In this document: positions 1-5,977 of the stretch, in pieces
Numbering within the stretch: the first letter of the stretch is position 1
Layout: each line of letters starts with the position of its first letter
Assembly: GCA_030594505.1 (NCBI GenBank)
Contig: JAUVFC010000094.1
Span: 1-7,014 of the forward strand
Length of the DNA: 7,014 bases
DNA from: Desulfobacterales bacterium
Lineage (GTDB): Bacteria > Desulfobacterota > Desulfobacteria > Desulfobacterales > C00003106
Direction of reading: 5' to 3'
Notes under the pieces: model-generated
Database searches by the model: none
The model's input: the letters and a program-made list of their open reading frames with translations, nothing else
Told to the model about the DNA's origin: nothing
Position numbers and translations under genes: made by a program

Positions 1-510
1 GCCGTTGCCCGGGCTTATCTCAAGGGCCTTGTTAAAGTCGGAAATAGCCTCGTCATACAGACCTTTCTTACAATAAGCATACGCGCGGCCGGAGTAAGCG
101 GCGCCGTTGCCCGGGTTTATTTCAATGGCCTTGTTAAAGTCGGAAATAGCCTCGTCATACAGACCTTTCTTACAATAAGTATACGCGCGGTCGGAGTAAG
201 CGGCGCCGTTGCCCGGGTTTATCTCAATGGCCTCGTTAAAGTCGGAAATAGCCTCGTCGTAATGGCCTTTCTCATAGTAAGCATACGCGCGGCTAGAGTA
301 AGCGGCGCCGTTGCCCGGGTTTATCTCAAGGGCCTTGTTAAAGTCGGAAATAGCCTCGTCATAATAGCCTTTCTCATGATAAGCACACCCGCGATTGTAA
401 TAAATAATAGGGTTGCCTGGATCTATCTCAATGGCCTTTGTGTAACTGGAGATGGCATCGTCGTACTGGCCCTTGTTGCAATCGGCAAGTCCGCGCTCGT
501 TGTAAACCGC
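1..510 (-). repeat. 102-bp tandem repeats encoding TPR units
   Basis: The motif GCCGTTGCCCGGG recurs at 1, 103, 205 and 307, exactly 102 bp apart, and a degenerate copy follows at 409. Each unit encodes one 34-residue TPR. Units 1-102 and 103-204 differ at only about five positions by direct comparison, including silent changes. The unit nearest the start codon (409-510) is the most diverged and keeps only the TPR pattern. The gradient fits local expansion of the array away from the N-terminal end. Confidence 0.9.
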
Positions 511-648
511 GGCATCCTCTCGGGGCTGCATTACCTCTGTTGTGCCCGCACACCCGCAAAACAATACCACACCCACTAAAACTATCCGCAGGACTAAAGT
601 GCGTACAACATCACCCCTCAATCTTTTCTCACCGTTCATTCGTTGCAT
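1..648 (-). CDS. TPR-repeat lipoprotein (partial, C-terminus beyond the left edge)
   Basis: This minus-strand frame is open for all 216 visible codons and continues past position 1. It starts at the ATG at 648-646, with a GGAAAGGA stretch about 10 nt upstream; a second in-frame ATG at 639 lacks a Shine-Dalgarno site. Residues 1-46 hold a basic N-terminus, a hydrophobic stretch (about residues 17-31) and a lipobox-like LFCGC ending at Cys33. Phe at -3 is not the ideal lipobox residue, but export and lipidation are likely. Residues 47-216 form exactly five 34-residue tetratricopeptide units of the type AAYS.RAYAY..KG.YDEAISDFNKALEINPGN. TPR units form helical hairpins that bind partner proteins. 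The function is therefore probably envelope scaffolding, and the partner cannot be read from the sequence. The gene is divergent from typA. The near-identity of the units at DNA level points to recent repeat duplication or gene conversion. Confidence 0.85.
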   Translation of the reverse strand, partial: MQRMNGEKRLRGDVVRTLVLRIVLVGVVLFCGCAGTTEVMQPREDAAVYNERGLADCNKGQYDDAISSYTKAIEIDPGNPIIYYNRGCAYHEKGYYDEAISDFNKALEINPGNGAAYSSRAYAYYEKGHYDEAISDFNEAIEINPGNGAAYSDRAYTYCKKGLYDEAISDFNKAIEINPGNGAAYSGRAYAYCKKGLYDEAISDFNKALEISPGNG

Positions 649-734
649 GGCAATTGTTTCCTTTCCATTTTACCCTTACTTTGTCTGCTGCTCGGCAAGA
701 TTTCAGGAGGCATTCCTTACAAGCGTGTGTCCAT

Positions 735-762
735 GGATATTAGTGGATATTAGGGATATTAG
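735..762. repeat. Three direct copies of GGATATTAG
   Basis: GGATATTAG occurs at 735-743, 745-753 and 754-762, the first two separated by one T. Read on the minus strand the copies are CTAATATCC and lie about 87-114 nt upstream of the TPR lipoprotein start. They could be a multi-site regulator-binding region or a microrepeat. Nothing in the sequence tells which. Confidence 0.6.
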
Positions 763-895
763 AACGTATCGACAGACGTCAGAAATCCTTGATTGTTTAA
801 TAGTGATGGTTTCGCAAAACGTGACATTTTTTTGTCAGCCAAGTTGAGCGAAGTGAAATCCCGTCGCCGGGGGAAGGTGAAACATAAAAAATATG

Positions 896-924
896 TTGTT
901 ATTTTCTACAAAAGTTGTTATATA
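896..924 (+). promoter_or_regulatory. Candidate sigma70-type promoter toward typA
   Basis: TTGTTA at 896-901 and TATATA at 919-924 are separated by 17 bp, each matching four of six consensus positions. This sits about 300 bp upstream of typA, which would leave a long leader. In such AT-rich DNA a match this good can arise by chance, so it is only a candidate. Confidence 0.2.
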
Positions 925-1118
925 AATTTGTTTGACTGCTTAACACTATGGTGGGACTTTTTTTGCTCACAGTTTCTGTATCCTACCATTGAGTTTTCAT
1001 CGATCACTGACCCCTCCCTTGCTCTCAGCAATCCCCTGAAATTGCAGTGGCACGACTGGTTAGCGACGACGATATGTTTATGTTAGTCTTATCAGTGCTG
1101 CTGCCGTAAATAGCAATG

Positions 1119-1135
1119 AGGGCAATGGTTGCCCT
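1119..1135 (+). promoter_or_regulatory. 7-bp perfect hairpin in the typA leader region
   Basis: AGGGCAA (1119-1125) and TTGCCCT (1129-1135) are perfect inverted complements around a TGG loop, about 100 nt upstream of typA. No T-run follows on the plus strand, so it is not a standard intrinsic terminator. It may be a leader-RNA structure or a protein-binding dyad. Confidence 0.35.
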
Positions 1136-1234
1136 GCGGCTTGCACCATGAACCAGAGCGCTCGAAATCGCACTATGAGCAGTAAAACAAGACAGCAGGC
1201 GAGGTGGACGAGCTGAGCTGTTGCCCGTTATATT

Positions 1235-3013
1235 ATGGACCAGAAATTAATTAGAAACATAGCGATTATCGCCCATGTCGATCACGGCAAGACTACCCTT
1301 GTCGACCAGTTTTTTAAGCAGGGCGGCATGTTTCGCGACAACCAGGCCATGGCCGAACGGCTCATGGACTCCATGGACCTGGAGCGGGAACGCGGCATCA
1401 CCATAGCCTCCAAGAACGGCTCTTTCCGGTTTCGGGATTACGTGATCAATATCATCGATACCCCGGGCCATGCCGATTTCGGCGGCCAGGTTGAGCGGGT
1501 GCTGCGCATGGCGGACGGCTGTCTGCTCCTGGTGGATGCCCAGGAAGGCCCCATGCCGCAGACCTATTTCGTGCTGAAAAAGGCCCTGGCCATCCCGCTT
1601 CCGGTGCTGGTGGTGATCAACAAGATTGACAAGCCCGCGGCCCGGCCGCACTGGGCCGTGGACCAGGTATTCGATCTTTTCGTTAAGCTGGAAGCCACGG
1701 ACGAACTGCTCGATTTCCCGGTGGTCTTTGCCTCGGCCAAGGCGGGGTACGCCATCGACGATCCGGACGACCCCATTGAGGGCGCTTCCATGGTGCCGCT
1801 CTTTGAAAAAATCATCACCCACATCCCGCCGCCGGCCGGTGACCCGCAGGCCGTGCTCCAGCTCCAGGTGAATACCATCGATTACTCCCCTTATCTGGGC
1901 AAGCTCGGTATCGGCAAGGTGGTAAACGGCTCCGTGAATATCAATGAAAATATTGCGGTGGCAAAGCGGGACGGCAGTCTGACGCCTGCCCGCATCACCA
2001 AGATATTCCGGTTTGAGCGGGACCGGAAAGTGCCGATCGAGACGGCCGGCGCCGGGGAAATCGTGGCCGTGGCCGGCATGGACGACATTACCGTGGGCGT
2101 TACCTTCACCGACCCGGACGATCCCCGACCCATGCCGCTCATCAATATCGATCCGCCCACCGTCGCGATGCATTTCATCGCCAACGATTCTCCATTCGCC
2201 GGTCAGGAGAGTAAATTCGTCACCTCCCGCCACCTGGAGGAACGCCTGTTCCGCGAGACTCTGGCTGACGTCGCCCTCAGCGTGGAATCCCTGGGAGCCG
2301 GCGCCGGTTTTAAGGTTTCCGGCCGTGGGGAACTGCACCTTTCGATCCTTATCGAAAAGATGCGGCGCGAGGGATACGAGTTCCAGGTAACCCGGCCCCA
2401 GGTCATCATGAAGAAAGAAGACGGCCAAGTGCGGGAGCCTTACGAGGAATTGACCATTGATGTGGACGAACAGTACCAGGGACCGGTCATTGAAAAGCTG
2501 GGAAAATTGAAAGGACAGATGCTGGAGATGAACCGCCGCAACGAGATGATGCGGCTGGTCTTCAAGGTCCCGACCCGCGGGCTTATCGGATTCCGCAGTG
2601 AATTTCTCACCGACACCAAGGGTATGGGTGTGATGAACTATGTCTTTGCCGGCTACGGCCCCTTTGCCGGCGAGATTTTAAATCGCGGCAACGGCGCGCT
2701 TGTGGCCAAGGAGGTCTGCACCACGGTGGCCTATGCCCTCTTCAACCTGCAGGAGCGAGGTCGCCTTTTTCTGGGCCCGGGGGTCAAGGTCTACGGCGGC
2801 CAGATCATCGGTGAGCATTGCCGGGCCGGCGACCTGGTGGTGAACCCGGCCAAGGGCAAGAAATTGACCAACGTCCGGGCCGCGGGCACGGATGAAAACG
2901 TCATCCTCACCCCGCCGCATCGCCTGAGCCTCGAGGACTGCCTTGCCTTTATCAACGACGATGAACTGGTGGAAGTGACCCCGTCCGCCATCCGGCTGCG
3001 CAAGCGGAACTGA
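1235..3013 (+). CDS. typA: Translational GTPase TypA/BipA
   Basis: This 592-residue protein is a ribosome-associated GTPase of the EF-G/LepA superfamily. Family members act in 50S assembly and in stress or cold adaptation. The GTPase motifs are all present: G1 AHVDHGKT at 13-20, G2 RGIT at 53-56, G3 DTPGH at 75-79, G4 NKID at 129-132 and G5 SAK at 167-169. A beta-barrel domain follows (about 205-295), then EF-G-like domains carrying SGRGELHLSILIEKMRREGYE, and the TypA-specific C-terminal part with PTRGLIGFRSEF, KKLTNVRAAGTDE and EVTPSAIRLRKRN. The length fits the family; it ends shortly after the RLRKR motif, without the longer basic tail of the E. coli protein. The start is fixed by an in-frame TGA at 1214-1216 with no other start codon after it, yet no clear Shine-Dalgarno site precedes the ATG. 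It is the first gene of the array; its stop is 4 bp before the next start. It is clearly more GC-rich than the genes behind it. Confidence 0.96.
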   Translation: MDQKLIRNIAIIAHVDHGKTTLVDQFFKQGGMFRDNQAMAERLMDSMDLERERGITIASKNGSFRFRDYVINIIDTPGHADFGGQVERVLRMADGCLLLVDAQEGPMPQTYFVLKKALAIPLPVLVVINKIDKPAARPHWAVDQVFDLFVKLEATDELLDFPVVFASAKAGYAIDDPDDPIEGASMVPLFEKIITHIPPPAGDPQAVLQLQVNTIDYSPYLGKLGIGKVVNGSVNINENIAVAKRDGSLTPARITKIFRFERDRKVPIETAGAGEIVAVAGMDDITVGVTFTDPDDPRPMPLINIDPPTVAMHFIANDSPFAGQESKFVTSRHLEERLFRETLADVALSVESLGAGAGFKVSGRGELHLSILIEKMRREGYEFQVTRPQVIMKKEDGQVREPYEELTIDVDEQYQGPVIEKLGKLKGQMLEMNRRNEMMRLVFKVPTRGLIGFRSEFLTDTKGMGVMNYVFAGYGPFAGEILNRGNGALVAKEVCTTVAYALFNLQERGRLFLGPGVKVYGGQIIGEHCRAGDLVVNPAKGKKLTNVRAAGTDENVILTPPHRLSLEDCLAFINDDELVEVTPSAIRLRKRN

Positions 3014-3017
3014 TCCA

Positions 3018-3767
3018 ATGACAAAAATCGCCGTACAGATTTACGAGATTCAGAATCCCCGGGAAGCGGAAAAGATGATCGAACTCGGAGTCGATCACCT
3101 GGGGAGTGTTATCCTGAATGAAGAAGACTGGAAAGTCCGTTCTATAAAAGAAACAGTACGCGTTACAGAAGGAACAGCGGCAAAAAACAGCCTGATCCCT
3201 CTTTTTAACACGCCGGAGACTGTTTTCAGAGTCATTGAATACTATGACCCTTATATCATCCATTTCTGCGAGACGCTGACCAACGAAGACGGAAAGGCGA
3301 TCCCATACAAGGACCTGATAGATCTCCAGAGCTCTGTAAGAGAAAAGTTTCCGCACATCAAGATCATGCGCTCTATCCCCATCGGCATTGCCGGGAAACC
3401 GAATGGAGTCCCGACTATTGAAATCGCCAAAGATTTCGAATCCGTAAGCGATTATTTTCTTACCGACACGTGGTTGGGGAAAGAACCTGTAGAAGGATTT
3501 ATCGGGATTACCGGCAAGACGTGCGACTGGAATGTGGCACAAGAACTGGTACAGGGAAGCTCTATACCTGTTTTTCTCGCCGGCGGCATGTCACCGGAAA
3601 ATGTCCGCGAGGGGGTCAAGGCGGTTAAGCCCTTTGGGGTTGACAGTTGCACCAATACGAATGCTACTGACGGCAATGGAAGGCCGATCCGGTTTAAGAA
3701 AGATCCCTGCAAGGTGAAAAAGTTTGTTGAAGAGGCGCAGCGGGCGATGCGGAGGGGCTACTTGTGA
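3018..3767 (+). CDS. TrpF-like (phosphoribosylanthranilate isomerase family) TIM-barrel protein
   Basis: This 249-residue protein has the barrel pattern of phosphoribosylanthranilate isomerase. An FLTDT strand (Asp150) corresponds to the LLLDT strand with the catalytic acid. GITGKTCDW at 163-171 corresponds to the G-TG--FDW segment. LAGGMSPENV at 187-196 and GVDSCTNTN at 207-215 match the C-terminal phosphate-binding strands. The first strand reads VQIYEIQNPREA where TrpF has VKICGIT, so the usual catalytic cysteine is replaced by Tyr9. The segment after strand 8 is also altered and longer. With no trp gene nearby, I infer a paralogue with a changed or lost isomerase activity acting on some phosphorylated substrate. 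It starts 4 bp after typA with only a weak GGA upstream, so translation may be coupled to typA. It overlaps the next gene by 4 bp (GTGA). The fold assignment is firm; the reaction is not known. Confidence 0.8.
   Translation: MTKIAVQIYEIQNPREAEKMIELGVDHLGSVILNEEDWKVRSIKETVRVTEGTAAKNSLIPLFNTPETVFRVIEYYDPYIIHFCETLTNEDGKAIPYKDLIDLQSSVREKFPHIKIMRSIPIGIAGKPNGVPTIEIAKDFESVSDYFLTDTWLGKEPVEGFIGITGKTCDWNVAQELVQGSSIPVFLAGGMSPENVREGVKAVKPFGVDSCTNTNATDGNGRPIRFKKDPCKVKKFVEEAQRAMRRGYL
3751..3757 (+). promoter_or_regulatory. Strong Shine-Dalgarno site deciding a GTG start
   Basis: GGAGGGG lies inside the end of the TrpF-like gene. Its GGAGG core ends 8 nt before the GTG at 3764. This supports GTG as the true start of the hydrolase and a 4-bp overlap with the preceding stop codon. 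Confidence 0.75.
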
Positions 3768-4243
3768 GAATCATTACAAAAGTATTCATACACGGTCTTG
3801 AAAGCAGCAGCAAAGGGACGAAGGCCGTCTTTTTCAAGGAACGATATCCTGAAATGATAGTGCCTGATTTCAACGGGGATCTGAATGAACGTATGAAAAA
3901 ATTAACCGCCCTCCTTGGCGATAAAGAGGATCTCATGCTGATCGGTTCAAGCTTTGGCGGACTCATGGGAGCGCTGTTTTCTCTGAGGTATCCGGAACGG
4001 GTTCGCAGACTTATCCTTCTTGCCCCGGCTCTCTGTTTCAGAGAGTATAAGCTCCCCGATTCAGAGACCACAGATGTACCGGTTGTCATCTATCACGGAG
4101 ACAGGGATGAAGTTGTCCCTCTTGGGCCTGTGAGGAAAATTTCCCGTAAAGTTTTTTCTAATTTGACATTTCATGTTGTTGACGATGACCACCTTCTTCA
4201 TAAAACATTTAAGACGATTGACTGGGATGGCCTCATAGGTTAA
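3764..4243 (+). CDS. Small alpha/beta-hydrolase, YqiA/UPF0227-like
   Basis: This 159-residue protein is a compact serine hydrolase without a lid domain. An N-terminal strand leads into FIHGLESSSKGTKA (oxyanion-loop region, residues 8-21). The nucleophile elbow is GSSFGG with Ser63. The acid is Asp115 in YHGDRDEVVP, and the base is probably His143 in DDDHLLH, so a full Ser-Asp-His triad is visible. No signal peptide is present, so it should be cytoplasmic. The short length and the HGLESSSKG motif recall the YqiA esterase group; the natural substrate is unknown. It begins at GTG, overlaps the upstream gene by 4 bp and ends 10 bp before the ChaN-PDZ gene, which strongly suggests co-transcription. 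A thioesterase or other acyl-hydrolase role is possible. Confidence 0.85.
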   Translation: MRIITKVFIHGLESSSKGTKAVFFKERYPEMIVPDFNGDLNERMKKLTALLGDKEDLMLIGSSFGGLMGALFSLRYPERVRRLILLAPALCFREYKLPDSETTDVPVVIYHGDRDEVVPLGPVRKISRKVFSNLTFHVVDDDHLLHKTFKTIDWDGLIG

Positions 4244-4253
4244 GGTAGACTAT

Positions 4254-5477
4254 ATGATAAGATGTAATCATTTTAAGTGGATCAGGAGCTACTGGCTCGT
4301 TGTTCTGATTCTGGCTTTCGAAATCCATTTTTTGGGATGTGTGCACCTTCCGGAAGTATCAAAAAAAAAGGCGCCTCCCTCATTTGTGATTATTGAAGAT
4401 ATCCCCCGTCCGTTTACAGCGGGGGAGATCATCCAAATGAGTACCGGCAGAGCGATAGCCTTTGAAGAGATGATGGAAGATTTACGTAGAGCCCGTATTG
4501 TTTACGTAGGGGAGACTCATATAAATCGCGCACATCATGATATACAGCTTAAGGTTCTGCAGGGGCTCTTTGAAAAAAACCGATCGGTTCGCGTGGGGAT
4601 GGAGATGTTTGACCGTTCCTATCAGTCTGTCTTAGACCAATGGAGTAACGGAGGGTTTAACGAAGAGACCTTTCTCAAAAAAGTAAACTGGAAAGAAAAC
4701 TGGTCGTTCGATTTCAGGTTGTACCGTGGGATTCTCAACTTCATCAGAGAAAACCATATAAGCCTTACAGCCCTTAATGTTCCTCCCAAAATTGTCAGGA
4801 AGGTAGCAACCAGCGGCCTTGCTTCCCTTACAGAAAAAGAAAGAACCCGGATCGCCGGAGATATTGATCTGTCTGATCCCGGACACCGCGCGTTTGTCGA
4901 AAAACGGTTTGCCGAACATGACACAGAAGATCTTCATGGTTTTGAAAATTTTTACGAAGCCCAATGTGTATGGGACGATTCAATGGCGGAATCCGTGGCA
5001 GAGATTGTCAACAGTGATAAAGAAGGCTCGCCAATAGTCGTCTTTGCGGGAAATGGGCATATAGAAAAATTTGGAATTCCAAAGCGTGTTCAAAGGCGGA
5101 CAAATGTTTCCTATATAACCGTGATGCCGGCTTCTGTGGGCTCAACAGTGAAGCAAACAGCAGCCGATTACATCTGGGTAACCAAAGCGACGAAGATGCC
5201 CAGGCATCCACTCATAGGCATTAGAATAAAACCGATCCCGGAAGGCGGGGGTCTTATTGTAGAAGGAGTAATGCCTGGAAGCCCTGCTGAATCCGCGGGT
5301 ATCAAGGAAAATGATATCCTCATGGCTATAGACGACCGCCCTGTTTCTTCAGTATCGGATATCCATAATGTCATTCTCGGTCCGGAGTCTGCTCCTTCTC
5401 ATCTCTTTCAAATAAAAAGAGGCGAGGAAACCCTGGAACTCACGGTCACGCCAAGAAGGGCTGATGACAAAGAATAA
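4254..5477 (+). CDS. ChaN-family (haem-binding/Tiki-fold) lipoprotein with C-terminal PDZ domain
   Basis: This 407-residue envelope protein begins with a hydrophobic segment (about 12-28) and a lipobox-like FLGC ending at Cys29. Residues about 70-310 match the ChaN / Cofac_haem_bdg family: YVGETH at 84-89 followed by H94/H95, GMEMF at 115-119, an acidic/His stretch ending in EHDTEDLHGFENFYEAQCVWDDSMA, and VFAGNGHIEKFG with His269. The family includes Campylobacter ChaN, which binds haem, and its fold is related to TIKI metalloproteases. The Glu and His residues above are the likely metal or haem ligands. Residues about 318-402 form a PDZ domain with IGIRI, a ligand loop, VMPGSPAESAGIKENDILMAIDD and FQIKRGEETLELTV. 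The PDZ suggests binding of exposed peptide ends, as in periplasmic proteases. AAGG lies 8 nt before the ATG. It is the last gene of the array. Its role may be haem/metal handling or periplasmic proteolysis, and the sequence alone does not decide. Confidence 0.85.
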   Translation: MIRCNHFKWIRSYWLVVLILAFEIHFLGCVHLPEVSKKKAPPSFVIIEDIPRPFTAGEIIQMSTGRAIAFEEMMEDLRRARIVYVGETHINRAHHDIQLKVLQGLFEKNRSVRVGMEMFDRSYQSVLDQWSNGGFNEETFLKKVNWKENWSFDFRLYRGILNFIRENHISLTALNVPPKIVRKVATSGLASLTEKERTRIAGDIDLSDPGHRAFVEKRFAEHDTEDLHGFENFYEAQCVWDDSMAESVAEIVNSDKEGSPIVVFAGNGHIEKFGIPKRVQRRTNVSYITVMPASVGSTVKQTAADYIWVTKATKMPRHPLIGIRIKPIPEGGGLIVEGVMPGSPAESAGIKENDILMAIDDRPVSSVSDIHNVILGPESAPSHLFQIKRGEETLELTVTPRRADDKE

Positions 5478-5499
5478 CCTTGATATCTTTTCGAAGTCA

Positions 5500-5508
5500 T
5501 CAGTCTTG
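5500..5508 (+). repeat. Left copy of 9-bp direct repeat (putative target duplication)
   Basis: TCAGTCTTG here is repeated exactly at 5695-5703, immediately outside the inverted-repeat element. This is the expected footprint of a transposition event. Confidence 0.6.
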
Positions 5509-5694
5509 ATAATTTCGTAAAAAGTCTTTTGTGAACGACTTTGAGCATTTTGGGAGAAAAGCAGTTAAGATGTTTAGCGTTAAAAAATGCTAACTGTTTG
5601 AGGGCGTTAGCCCGAGTTTTAGCATTTTAGCTGAACGTCTTAACTGCGCCCAAAATGGTCATGAAGTGAACAAAATTGACTTTTTACGAAACCG
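5509..5694. mobile_element. MITE-like 186-bp imperfect palindrome
   Basis: The outer arms are TTTCGTAAAAAGTC (5513-5526) and its exact complement (5678-5691). Moving inward, CATTTTGGG (5546-5554) pairs with 5649-5657, GCAGTTAAGA (5561-5570) pairs exactly with 5638-5647, and AAAATGCTAA (5584-5593) pairs with 5619-5628. At the centre GGGC (5602-5605) pairs with GCCC (5610-5613) around GTTA. The arms differ by small indels and wobble-type substitutions. The element is flanked by a 9-bp direct repeat. It has no open frame of useful length and lies just after the typA operon, so its transcript could fold into a very long hairpin and act as an operon end. Alternative readings are a REP/BIME-type repeat or a structured RNA gene. 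No transposase is present to assign a family. Confidence 0.65.
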
Positions 5695-5703
5695 TCAGTC
5701 TTG
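5695..5703 (+). repeat. Right copy of 9-bp direct repeat (putative target duplication)
   Basis: TCAGTCTTG is identical to 5500-5508. Between repeat and inverted terminus there are 3 bp on this side and 4 bp on the other, so the exact element ends are uncertain by a few bases. Confidence 0.6.
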
Positions 5704-5726
5704 GGATACCAAAATTTTTCTCATTA

Positions 5727-5743
5727 TTGACAAAATTTGTTAA
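5727..5743. promoter_or_regulatory. Near-perfect 17-bp dyad (operator-like)
   Basis: TTGACAAA and TTTGTTAA are inverted complements around a central A, with one mismatch. The left half contains a perfect -35 hexamer TTGACA (5727-5732), but no -10 box stands 16-18 bp downstream. It could be a regulator site; evidence is only symmetry. Confidence 0.25.
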
Positions 5744-5938
5744 TTTTAAGGACGCCGCCTTTCCTGCATTTCCTCAATAATGTTTCATAACATCTTATTA
5801 TTATAACAATATTTCCTATATTAAGCTATTGCTTCTGAATGGCATATTTTATGCGATAGAATCTTGTAGCTTTACCCTTGCCTCTTGAGATTTTTGTGTT
5901 TTGAAATTGCCGTGGGGAAAATAGTGATATATACTTCT

Positions 5939-5944
5939 TATAAT
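5939..5944 (+). promoter_or_regulatory. Candidate -10 box of the response regulator gene
   Basis: TATAAT is a perfect -10 hexamer 33 nt before the ATG at 5978. It would give a leader of roughly 25-30 nt. The expected -35 position (about 5916-5921, GGAAAA) does not resemble TTGACA, so an activator would be needed if this is used. Confidence 0.4.
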
Positions 5945-5977
5945 CACAACTTGTACTCGTAATATATGGGGGCTGTG

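Larger units (their letters stand above)
649..1234. other. Divergent intergenic region (586 bp)
   Basis: No convincing gene is seen here. The short open frames that cross it have no recognisable protein pattern and no consistent start signals. The left part carries three GGATATTAG copies. The middle (about 780-1020) is AT-rich, with a small TGACA-T6-TGTCA hairpin at 822-837 and a weak promoter candidate. The right part (about 1040-1234) is more GC-rich and contains a perfect short hairpin. It should hold the promoters of both the leftward TPR gene and the rightward typA operon. Confidence 0.6.
5704..5977. other. AT-rich intergenic region before the response regulator
   Basis: No gene is supported. 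It contains a 17-bp dyad at 5727-5743, a GC-rich patch (GACGCCGCC, 5751-5759), and a run of AT-rich DNA leading to a perfect -10 box at 5939-5944. A minus-strand open frame at 5849-6124 overlaps the response regulator start and has no family signature, so I treat it as chance. Confidence 0.6.

Noticed and set aside
262..579. Plus-strand open frames across the TPR repeats
   Set aside because: They are shadows of the minus-strand TPR gene. Their repeated residues merely reflect the 102-bp DNA repeat, whereas the minus strand gives canonical TPR units and a lipoprotein signal.
667..672. TAAAAT on the minus strand as -10 box of the TPR lipoprotein gene
   Set aside because: It is only about 18 nt from the ATG, so transcription would start at or inside the ribosome-binding site, and no -35 box stands at a suitable distance.
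1048..1064. Possible sigma-54 promoter (TGGCACG followed by GC) upstream of typA
   Set aside because: The GG and GC elements are separated by 12 instead of the required 10 bases, and the -12 box does not read TTGC.
1247..2428. A 393-codon open frame on the minus strand opposite typA
   Set aside because: It is antisense to a clear, full-length TypA coding frame, has no family pattern, and arises from the GC-rich codon bias of typA.
2952..3542. A 196-codon minus-strand open frame across the typA/TrpF-like junction
   Set aside because: It lies opposite two well-supported genes and its translation shows no recognisable motif.
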